Positions 14,655-22,011 of a DNA stretch of 22,011 bases are shown one piece after another. Source of the DNA: Lingula anatina (taxonomy: Eukaryota > Brachiopoda > Lingulata > Lingulida > Lingulidae); contig NW_019775651.1 of the NCBI RefSeq assembly GCF_001039355.2, positions 205,037-227,047 of the forward strand, written 5' to 3'. A program made the translations under genes and the position numbers. The notes below the pieces were generated by a model, which had not been told where the DNA came from, searched no databases, and worked only from the letters and a program-made list of their open reading frames with translations. Each line of letters opens with the position of its first letter. Position 1 is the first letter of the stretch.

Positions 14655-15605
14655 GTAAGTTTTGACGCAGTTAGACAACTGAAGCCTTGATATAGTCTAA
14701 AAAATGGTACAAAGTTAAAAAAATAAAAAAAAATCAGCATGATCAGGCCATTTTTGTGGAAGTTATGCTGTTTGGTTTTATTTTTTTCAGCATACATGCA
14801 ATACCGATAACACAATAAATGAAAATTCGAAAATCAGCTTAAGAAATACTTTTTTTGCTTTTTTCTATACTGATAATGCATTTTAAGGAAAACGGATCAG
14901 CCTTTTGTCTTGCAACTCACAGGAGTGATCAGTCTGACTAATATACAGATCAAGTTTGAAAATAAACTTGATCAGTCAAGTTTTGGTGACGTTATGCTTT
15001 TTTTAGTATTATATTAAGTGTTTTTTCTTCAGATTTAATTCTTGGGCATGTTAACAGTCTCATTTTGGAACTAATTAGATATGTAAAAGTGTTGTTTTGG
15101 CATTTTCTGCTTTTTAACAATATTGTTAGCCGATTATATAAAAATGACGGAAAAACTGTTATCGTGCATTGTGTAATAAAGTATCAAAAATGGAAATGAA
15201 CTCATATCATTGCAGTTCGTCAGATTCAATCATTTACAATGTTAAGAATCTCAGAATGGAGCGAGCTGGACATTTAATATTGTTCTATCGATATTTTTCT
15301 GTTGACAAAATTTTTTAATGGATCATACAAAAATGACAGTAATTTGATTATTCAATTACTTAATATTATTAAATTGAATTGAATTGAATTGAATTATTGT
15401 ATCAAATTGACATCTTCATTTTCTGCTTTTTGTCTGTACATTTGACAGCTTTGCTGCCTTGTTAAAGGTAGCGACTTATCTCCATGTAGATAAGATAAGG
15501 TTTTCTGACTTCAAAAGGTCACTTGTAAACATGGCCGCATTTACCCACCTCATTTTTCCTGGGGTAGAGTATTTTTTTAAAAGATTGAATGCGTTTTTTT
15601 AGCAG
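14655..15605 (+). other. 5' UTR intron of gene B, with (GAATT)n at 15371-15395
   Basis: Longer than its gene A counterpart (789-1172). The inner part (about 14700-15450) is AT-rich with degenerate internal duplication: CATTTTCTGCTTTTT occurs near 15101 and 15417, and ATACAAAAATGACAG (15326) resembles ATATAAAAATGACGG (15136). Near 15468 the shared GGTAGCGACT block resumes. Confidence 0.55.
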
Positions 15606-15691
15606 GGCATTGAGAATCATGTATAAACCCTGGAGATTGCCGTTTCTTCATCTTCTACTGATCATCTATGTGCGCAGCTCGGAGGCAGGCA
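15606..15691 (+). CDS. Gene B exon with start codon and signal peptide
   Basis: Acceptor TTTTTTAGCAG, donor GTAAGT at 15692. The ATG at 15619 opens MYKPWRLPFLHLLLIIYVRS, a secretion signal. An alternative AG three bases upstream would only alter the UTR. Coding length is 73 nt, phase 1, as in gene A. Confidence 0.85.
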
Positions 15692-16918
15692 GTAAGTATT
15701 ATATTGCGGAGTGGGATTCCGTACGATTCAGTCCTTACTTTCCAACCAGATCAGTTTGTATAGATTTTTAGAAACATTTCTTGGCTCCATATTTCGAAAT
15801 GTTCCTGTGTCTCAATTTTGAAGGTATTTCTGCCGAACAATGAAACAATGTGGTAAAGAAGGACTTTAGTCCTGAATACCTGATCCCTGTCCTCTGAGCA
15901 TAGGATATTATAGAAACTGCTACAAAACTGAAGAATTTCTACTCACTTCTGGAGCCTCACTGTTTTCATTTTCTATTACATTCAACAACTAACCGTTTTG
16001 GCAACACTTCCAAAATACAAAAAAATTCTCGCCATTTTCTATTCATACAAATGACAGCAAAGTGCAACAATACGAAAAAAAAGTGCATAGGAGATAATCT
16101 TTGGAGTCGATGTTACAAAGATGTTTTCTTTTTTTTTAATTCAGCATTCTACCGGTACCTGGATAACTACTATTCTCATTGCGGTTACCAATACACCGTC
16201 TCGTCCTCTGACACGAATTACTTGAAAGCAACGCACGTGGCTAATGCCAATCATTCCTCTGCACCGAGCTCCTGCGTAATGAGGTTTTATTCCTCTTCCG
16301 CCTCCTATGGCCTGAGTGCTTACGTATCTAGTGTCAGCATACCAAGTTGTACACCGTACGTGAGCCTATATGATGGATCTTCGTCATCATCTTCATTAAT
16401 GGTAAGGAACAAAACGTAAATGCATGTATTCTGTTTGCTTGTATAGAAACAACCTAAACAAGCTTATGTTTTTGGATAGCATGACGTTAACTTTCGGGCT
16501 TAAGAATATTATTAGTTAGTCTACAGTGAGTCCTTTGTGCGTTGTACTACATCTACCTGTGTGTCTTTTTGCGAACGGCTGATATGTTTCACTCAAGAAC
16601 ACGCAATTATGCAGTTCGAGAAGAGATTGGAGTACACCCGATCTACACAATTATACACAATTATACTTTTATGAAATAATCCAGTTACTGGGATTAAAAA
16701 GTTTTAAATTAGTTTTTTTTAGTTTTATCAAAAAGTAAAAAAAATGTAAGAGTTTTAGGAAAATATGTTTTAACTTCATTTCAGCGAACTGTCAGCTGTA
16801 CGAGTACCTCATCTGGCACTTACTATTCCTCTGGACGGTATCTGTATGTGTACTACAATAGAGGCTCTGCCATAGGACACGACTTCACAATTAGAATCCA
16901 GATATATACTAGTATGTT

Positions 16919-16977
<59 letters not shown>

Positions 16978-17856
16978 AGTTTGTAACTTGCATCTACCGG
17001 TAACATATAAATACAGTTTCTGTAACAGGTTAAAAGAAAGCCCAAATTAGACAGAAAGCAGGCAACGCCGAGTTAAACAAATATGTAATTATTATTTTTT
17101 TTCTTCTGATGTTTTTCAGGGTACCGGTGCTATTATTGTACCGACTGCAAGGACTCTACTAGTGAACTAACCGCTCTCTGCTCCTTCGGATGTTCCAAGA
17201 CTGTAACAACTTACAGTAGTAAGTTTAAGGTTGCCAATATAGGATTAACTGCGTTAAATGTTTTTTCTCTCAAATTTCAGTGTTGAATGGACATTTATGC
17301 CAAAAAGTGATTTAAGATTCGAAAACAAAATCGTATCACATTTGAATTAAAAAATTGTCAACTGCGTGGAAACTTATGTACAAGCTTTTATGATATTATA
17401 CTTGAGTCAAATTATGTACAAGCTTTTATGATATTTTCTCATGGTTAAAATGCTTTTACATACAAACAATTTAGCCATCTACTATGCCTAAACTCTCTTC
17501 AATCACTTCTTATTTTATTTCTTTGGCCCCTTATAATCTGTACCAGGTCTTGCTTTCTAGTAAAAGTTGCAAGCCTTGGCGATTTCTGTACACGTACGTA
17601 CATGTTTTGATTCAGTTTCAAGATACAACGTCCGTTTTTTGCTCATGTTACAGGTTATAAGTTGATCAACAAGGGGTGCCTGACCAGCAACAGTGCTGTG
17701 AATGGTTGCGTGAAAGTAAACTATTTACGTGATTACGAGTATTGCTACTGCAGGTCGTCCTATTGCAACTCTGCCCAGGTTACCAGATCCGGTATATTCC
17801 GTCCTCTCGGCATCGCGGGGCTGATAATCAGTTTGTTTCAGTATATGCACGTGTAA
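15619..17856 (+). CDS. Gene B: one CUB-like module plus Ly6/uPAR domain, 5 coding exons
   Basis: Join: 15619-15691, 16145-16401, 16785-16911, 17120-17218, 17654-17856. The total is 759 nt, 252 aa plus TAA, with no internal stop. Residues 1-24 are the signal peptide, 25-152 one CUB-like module, 153-about 225 a ten-cysteine Ly6 domain (RCYYCTDC, FGCSK, NKGC, VNGC, YEYCYCRSSYCN), and the tail PLGIAGLIISLFQYMHV ends the protein, fitting a short GPI signal. Exon lengths and phases match gene A, so the two are tandem paralogs; gene A has the same plan with the CUB module repeated four times. Gene B is therefore the simplest form of the architecture. Compared with gene A the CUB linker is shorter (IQIYTS), and one serine cluster and one tyrosine are changed. 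The product is probably membrane-tethered outside the cell; its ligand is unknown. Confidence 0.87.
15692..16144 (+). other. Gene B intron between signal exon and CUB module
   Basis: Contains the blocks AAGGACTTTAGTCCTGAATA (15858) and CATACAAATGACAGCAAAGTGC (16045, in parts), shared with the introns before gene A modules 1, 3 and 4. No microsatellite here, unlike gene A. Confidence 0.6.
16145..16401 (+). CDS. Gene B, CUB-like module, first exon
   Basis: Acceptor TTTAATTCAG, donor GTAAGG at 16402. The length (257 nt) equals module 1 of gene A, and it shares the FYRYLDNY start. Three cysteines (SHC, SSC, PSC) and YVSLYDGSSSSSSL are present. ANHSS offers an N-glycosylation site. It lacks the tyrosine run seen in module 1 of gene A. 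Confidence 0.86.
16785..16911 (+). CDS. Gene B, CUB-like module, second exon
   Basis: Acceptor ATTTCAG. It encodes RTVSCTSTSSGTYYSSGRY, YVYYNRGSAIGHDF and TIRIQIYTS. Donor A|GTATGT at 16912 is a strong consensus, and its alignment with A|GTRCGT supports the donor choice in gene A. Confidence 0.86.
16924..16977 (+). repeat. Compound (CT)n(GT)n microsatellite in gene B
   Basis: About 20 CT units then 7 GT units, starting 12 bases after the CUB second-exon donor. Followed by TTAGACAGAAAGCAGG as in gene A. Confidence 0.95.
17120..17218 (+). CDS. Gene B, Ly6/uPAR domain, first exon
   Basis: Acceptor GTTTTTCAG, donor GTAAGT at 17219. It encodes RCYYCTDC and LCSFGCSK, the first five cysteines. Phase 1 at both ends. 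Confidence 0.87.
17219..17653 (+). other. Intron within the Ly6 domain of gene B
   Basis: Phase 1, same position as 9685-10026. It holds a direct repeat, ATGTACAAGCTTTTATGATAT, at about 17373 and 17412. Confidence 0.7.
17654..17856 (+). CDS. Gene B, Ly6/uPAR domain, last coding exon
   Basis: Acceptor ATGTTACAG. It encodes LINKGC, VNGC, YEYCYC, SSYCN and a hydrophobic end; TAA at 17854-17856. Protein and DNA align with 10027-10244 of gene A over the whole length. Confidence 0.85.
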
Positions 17857-18219
17857 ATGGAATTTTTTGCGATAGGAAAGAGAAATGGACATTTGCATCA
17901 TTCATGGTCGATTTGTTTGGACGAACTTACGTGTATTTACATGTACTGGTGTATTACATGACATTCTGTACTTAATGTTCTTTATTACAAGAAGATATAT
18001 CTGTTTGTCTGATATTGTTTTATCTCTAACAAATGATTGTATCATATATTTATTTTATGTCGTTTTACCAAATGTGTGATGCATAATATTTGAAAGGAAG
18101 AATGAGCATCAGGTACAGGTGTTTACACTTGTTGTGTTATTACTTGTGTCAGCTTCAATGTATCGGTTTCTTTTTACAAATTCAATTTTTATATGATTAC
18201 ATGTATATATAAAAAACCA
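17857..18219 (+). other. 3' region of gene B before the MITE
   Basis: No AATAAA is seen here. The small ORFs are not conserved with gene A. A possible donor CAG|GTACAG lies near 18113, which could splice to 18884. Confidence 0.4.
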
Positions 18220-18487
18220 GGGCCTAGTTTTATAAAGGACGTTTAGCACTAACCAGTATTTAACTCTAACCAGTGGATAAATCCTCGTAAAACCCGCTAA
18301 CTAAACAATGTATGAAATTGCCGTTAGTTAACTGACATCTAAATAATTATTTTATCCAGTTAAACACTGGCCAGTTAAATAATAAGCTGTTTGAACACTG
18401 TTTATGAAACACAATTTTACCATCTTTTAGGTAATGGTATTAGGTATCCACTAGTTAGTGCTAAACGTCCTTATTAAAACTGGGCCC
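18220..18487. mobile_element. 268-bp MITE with about 38-bp terminal inverted repeats
   Basis: Left end GGGCCTAGTTTTATAAAGG pairs with the reverse complement of the right end GGGCCCAGTTTTAATAAGG, and GACGTTTAGCACTAAC is identical on both arms. Inner CCAG-T-TTTAACT motifs make much of the element self-complementary. No ORF. Superfamily not assigned: no clear target duplication could be read. Confidence 0.85.
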
Positions 18488-18883
18488 ATACTTGTATATA
18501 GCCAAAGATATGAGGTACGGGAAGGCCCCCTACAAGTAGGGGAATACCGGCAGTACAAAAAGAACAGATTAAAACCCAAGCTTTTTTAAATTTCATACGT
18601 GTATGGTGTGCTGTGTCATTCCTTAATGTTTGTACCGTTAGATGTGCATTGTACTGTTAGATGTGCAAATTTACAATAACTTGTGATTTATAAATTTAAA
18701 TTTTGGCTTTCATTTGTTACAGATCAAATCTATTACGTAGAATTTATATGATATCAAAATCACATACGTGTATATATATACTTAACATTTTTAAGCCTTA
18801 TTAAGCTTTGTACTGAAAGTTCAATTTAGGTGTCATTTATCTCTAAGCAAACTATTTTGTGCTTTATTTTGATATTTTTGCAG
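18488..18883. repeat. Non-coding stretch with a hairpin and a short direct repeat
   Basis: CCCCTAC-AA-GTAGGGG at 18527-18542 is a perfect hairpin. TGTACCGTTAGATGTGCA (18631) is repeated as TGTACTGTTAGATGTGCA (18650). Confidence 0.7.
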
Positions 18884-19040
18884 TATAGGATAACGTATTA
18901 TTTGCATTATCTACTTGATATTGAAGAGAGATACTGCGCTGCTTTTTCCTTATGCCTATGTCAAGGTATCATGTTATTCATCATTTTTTCAAGACAAGTT
19001 TTCAAGAGCAAAATAAATCGGAATTTACATATGACATATA
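18884..19040 (+). other. Putative terminal exon of gene B, copy 2
   Basis: Acceptor ATATTTTTGCAG, AATAAA at 19012-19017. The segment around TTATGCCTATGTCAAGGTATC matches TTATGCCGATGTCTCGGTATT of copy 1. A 105-residue ORF passes through (18830-19147), but the third copy does not keep a matching protein, so UTR is more likely. Confidence 0.5.
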
Positions 19041-19239
19041 ATTTTGTCATTAATTTTGTAGGTTGCGGTTCTAATCATATCATTTTCATTACGAATTTTG
19101 TGTACACAGCACATTTTTCGCTTGTGGAATTATTCATTCCAAAATAAATATTCACAGAGACACGTAATTAAAAGTGATTCGATCTTGTTCAACAATCGTA
19201 AGCTATATTAAGATGGAAGTAAATCTTAGAAATAATGCC

Positions 19240-19750
19240 TTAATCACACTAGACGCGGAATGAGCTAGAAAATAATCGGAATGAGAATTCTTTGCATATT
19301 CCTGGACATTTGCATTGTATTCTAAAATTTCTGAGTGCATTCCAAATATATGGGCCCATTCTTGTGTCCGGTCGGAATTTTTTTGCTTATGCTCAAAACG
19401 TGCAAAGTGCATTCCAAGTGAAGAAATACCGAATGGCATTCTACAGGTAAGTGTATTCTAACTGCACTATGAATGCATTCTTATTATCTTAGGGCATTCC
19501 AACAGCATTCGTGTTCGAAGGAGAACCGAAATGGCAAGACACTTCAAATCCCCCCTGGAATGTTCCGCATGTGCCTTAATTGAGCTGGAATGCAACTCGA
19601 ATGCATCTCGATGGCTGGCGAAATCCTATTTCAGCCAGCAATCGGTCTACAGTCATTCGGTATTCGAAGTGTATTCCAAATATTCTGATTGCATTCTGAC
19701 AGCATTATCGATATTCCTAGTTTTCCAACTACATTCAAGGTTCATTTGAG
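19240..19750. repeat. GCATTC/GAATGC-rich repeat element
   Basis: GCATTC, ATTCC, GAATGC and close variants occur dozens of times in about 500 bases, on both strands, far denser than anywhere else in the window. ATACCGAATG at 19428 has an inverted counterpart (CATTCGGTAT at 19654). The borders are not sharp. It is probably an internally repetitive transposable element; the short ORFs in it have no known domain. Confidence 0.45.
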
Positions 19751-20098
19751 AGCTAATACAACCGAATTGCGATAGGTGTGTTAGGTCAGGTCACAATCTG
19801 TGATTATTACAACGACAACACATGCACAGAGATAAAATGAATAGCACAAAAAAAAAAAAAAAAAAAACTACTCAATTTTACTTCCTATCTTAAATTTCGT
19901 GCCAAAGACACTTAGCCTTGAAATTTAAACTTAAAAGTATCATTACTAAAATGTGTCAGTATTTTAGGTATTCGTAAATAGTTTACTTACTGATGTTGGA
20001 ATAAAGATGTCCTAAACCCAAAATTTGCACCTTCTTTTATATGCTGTTTTTAGTTACCAGGCTATTTATGTGCTTTTAATATGTTTTTCTCACCATAG
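19751..20098. other. AT-rich stretch with a poly(A) run near 19850-19866
   Basis: No gene seen. A-rich tract of about 17-18 residues; then sequence leading to the orphan terminal exon. Confidence 0.5.
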
Positions 20099-20280
20099 AA
20101 CGTATAGATATTACTAACTTTATATTCAATGGTAGAGATGTATACTTAATGAAGGTAATTTTGATTGTCAATGCTGCTTTTTCTGTATGCCCATGTCTTC
20201 AGACAATAATGTCATGCTGCATTCTCTCAACACAAGTTAGTTCTCAAGACCAAAATAAATGGACATTTACTTCTTGTTCC
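20099..20280 (+). other. Third, orphan copy of the terminal exon
   Basis: Acceptor TTTTTCTCACCATAG, AATAAA at 20254-20259. It matches copy 1 over TTAATGAAGGTAATTTTGATT and TCTTCAAATCACATT, and the match continues into the 3' flank (20280-20730 with 11800-12190, for example TCTAAAATCCAAATATTTTCAACAG). No CUB or Ly6 exon lies between copy 2 and this one. Confidence 0.5.
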
Positions 20281-20617
20281 TTAGCATTTGGTAACTGTCT
20301 TCAAATCACATTGATTGAATGAATTTCAGGACTTCAAGAAAACAACACTTAATTGTCATACCATGATATAATTTATTTCAAACTGAATATACACATATTA
20401 CCACACAGACAACAAAGATAGTTAAAGGATCCCTCTTCAACAGTGTACTGTAATATATAAAATATGAAATATACCATGAAATTAGACATTTAATACACAT
20501 TTGCACCTATGTACTATAATCAACTGGTCTACACAGTATTTTTTTGCTAATTTTCTCAGATGTGTAATGGAATTCTAAAAACGTATTTAAATGCGTTTTA
20601 TAAAATCGTGTCTAGGG

Positions 20618-20638
20618 TGTATATATATATATATATAT
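20618..20638 (+). repeat. (TA)n microsatellite
   Basis: About ten TA units, followed by AT-rich triplet-like runs (TAATAATAA, TTATTATT). Confidence 0.9.
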
Positions 20639-20730
20639 GTAAATAGTAATTAAAAAATTATAATAATAACATTATTGTTATCATTATTATTGTTCATTGT
20701 CTAAAATCCAAATATTTTCAACAGATATAA

Positions 20731-21240
20731 CAATCTAAAAAACATCTATGCAATACACCTATCTCCCTTGGAATGAAAGACGAATTATTACACTTAAAGT
20801 TAAAGACTTCGAGTGACATTTTTTGCAAAAAGAATGCAAGAAGAAGCTTAAGCACATTTCATTCGGTATAGGTAGAGGATTTTTGTCAAGCTTTCATACA
20901 GCATATTGTGGTCATCTAGATCACAGCTATGGACACGCAAACAACGTGTGTGTTTTTTCAATACTGTTCCTGTCTTTCAAATGCCAAAGTATTGTTATGG
21001 TAAAAAATTACGACAACAGTCTGGAGCTTTCGAACATTTATTCACCGACTCTCTTTTTCACAGAATCTACAAGTATTTATAGACTCTATTTTCCCAAAGA
21101 ATTTTCTATTCTCATATTACAAAACGCTATTCAATATTTCCTCATTTAGTAATTTCAGTAAGCTTGCTTTTAATTTAGAATATTTAAAATATTTTCCGAA
21201 TTACTCATGCTTGGACCCTGACCACCTCGAGTATGCATGA
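20731..21240. other. AT-rich region, no recognised gene
   Basis: A 108-codon open frame (20823-21149, plus) shows no domain, and its composition follows the AT-rich background. Treated as chance. Confidence 0.4.
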
Positions 21241-21246
21241 GCCCCA

Positions 21247-21307
21247 CACGTGTCACAAACGTGCAAATCCACTGAAAAATTAACCAATCACATCCTACTA
21301 TATATAA
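21247..21307 (+). promoter_or_regulatory. Promoter-like cluster: E-box, CCAAT, TATA
   Basis: CACGTG (21247), ACCAATCA (21283) and TATATATAA (21299-21307) lie in the order and spacing of an RNA polymerase II core promoter, with CT-rich sequence about 25 bases further on. No ORF of note follows before the LINE fragment. Confidence 0.35.
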
Positions 21308-21505
21308 CCTTGAAATGTTCCATCCTCTCTTACTTAAAGAACAATCTCTACACTCGTTGACACCCAAAGAAATCCAACCTGGACTCAATAATTTCCTACA
21401 CATTTGATTCCGTCTGAATTGTTTTGTAATTATCGAAAGTGTATGGCATTTGCTTTACAACAATATTATCACTCAAACAAAACGCTAACAATTTTACTAC
21501 TACTA

Positions 21506-22011
21506 CTATCTCCTATTACGCCGTTGGGCGTCTAGGGCGTCAACAAAGGTCCTCCACTCCTCTCTGTCTCTCGCTAGGTGTTGAATTGTCCCCCAACTTT
21601 CACCCAGTTGTTTCAATTCTGCTTCAACTGTCCTCCTCCATGTGGTCTTGGGTCTGCCCCTTTTTCTATGCCCCTCTGGTGTCCAGTACATGGCTACTTT
21701 AGTGGTGGAATTTGGGTCTTTCCTCAGAACATGGCCAATCCATTTCCATCTTCTTGTCCTGATGATTTCACTTATACTTCTCTGGTTTGTTTGCTTTAGC
21801 AGATCATCATTAGATATAGTTCTTGGCCAAAATATTTTTAATATTTTTCTGAGGCTTGAAGTGTGAAAAGTAGACAACTTTTTTATATCTTCTTCAGTTA
21901 TGCGCCAGCATTCCGAACCATAGAGAAGAGTTGATAGTATACAGCTCTCAAATATTCTGAGTTTGGTTTTTATACTATATTGAGAGCATTTCCAGATTTT
22001 GTTTAAGCTCT
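21506..22011 (-). mobile_element. Non-LTR retrotransposon (LINE), C-terminal end of the reverse transcriptase ORF, 5' end outside the window
   Basis: The minus-strand frame is open from the window edge at 22011 to TAG at 21506-21508 (167 codons), with no in-frame ATG needed. Motifs typical of LINE ORF2 C-termini: LLYGSECWR, RRWKWIGHVLRKD, KRGRPKTTWRR and DREEWRTFVDAL. The catalytic domain would lie beyond the window. The stop is followed at once by TAG repeats (21495-21508 region), which may be the short 3' tail of the element. It resembles RTE-like elements often annotated as endonuclease-reverse transcriptase, but the clade is not certain. No frameshift is visible in this part, so the insertion may be fairly young. 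Confidence 0.88.

Noticed and set aside
18830-19147. 105-codon ORF over the second terminal-exon copy
   Set aside because: It spans the likely acceptor, and the third copy keeps the DNA similarity without the protein frame, so untranslated exon is more likely.
20823-21149. 108-codon ORF on the plus strand
   Set aside because: No recognisable domain, AT-rich background composition and no paralogous copy; kept only as an unassigned stretch.
21578-21866. Plus-strand ORFs opposite the LINE fragment
   Set aside because: They are antisense shadows of the retrotransposon frame.

Overview
The window looks like nuclear DNA of a marine invertebrate, most likely a mollusc (bivalve-like). It is AT-rich, its genes are split by canonical GT-AG introns, it is rich in microsatellites and small inverted-repeat elements, and the ACATGTACATGTA-type motifs common in mollusc genomes recur. 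Species cannot be fixed from the sequence. There are no bacterial operons, CRISPR arrays, tRNAs or rRNAs.

The centre of the window is a tandem pair of paralogous plus-strand genes for small secreted or surface proteins. Each has a 24-residue signal-peptide exon, a CUB-like module split over two exons, a ten-cysteine Ly6/uPAR (three-finger) domain split over two exons, and a short hydrophobic C-terminus that could be a GPI-attachment signal. Gene A (coding 1192-10244, 11 coding exons, 651 aa) carries four CUB-like modules in tandem. Gene B (coding 15619-17856, 5 coding exons, 252 aa) carries one. Every junction I chose has AG/GT borders, and the joined exons stay open with consistent phases (each module enters and leaves at phase 1 and is split at phase 0). 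I do not know a described family with CUB repeats followed by a Ly6 domain, so this is the main candidate for something undescribed.

Layout: 1-1172 upstream region, probable 5' UTR exon (ending 788) and first intron of gene A; 1173-10244 gene A; 10245-11800 its 3' region, with a fold-back repeat, an A36 tract and a probable terminal exon with AATAAA; 11800-13980 intergenic, with a perfect 29-bp inverted repeat and an orphan exon-like ORF; 13900-15605 upstream region of gene B, visibly homologous to 1-1172; 15606-17856 gene B; 17857-19040 its 3' region with a MITE and a second copy of the terminal exon; 19240-19750 a GCATTC-rich repeat; 20099-20730 a third, orphan copy of the terminal exon and its flank; 21240-21310 a promoter-like cluster; 21506-22011 the C-terminal end of a non-LTR retrotransposon on the minus strand.

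Introns as well as exons are duplicated between modules, so gene A grew by copying genomic blocks. The similarity is mosaic (module exons 2 and 3 closest, introns pairing 1 with 2 and 3 with 4), which suggests repeated exchange. One MITE sits in only one of two otherwise homologous introns, so its ends and its TTA target duplication can be read directly. All function statements for the CUB-Ly6 proteins are inferred from domain patterns; no expression evidence is available.
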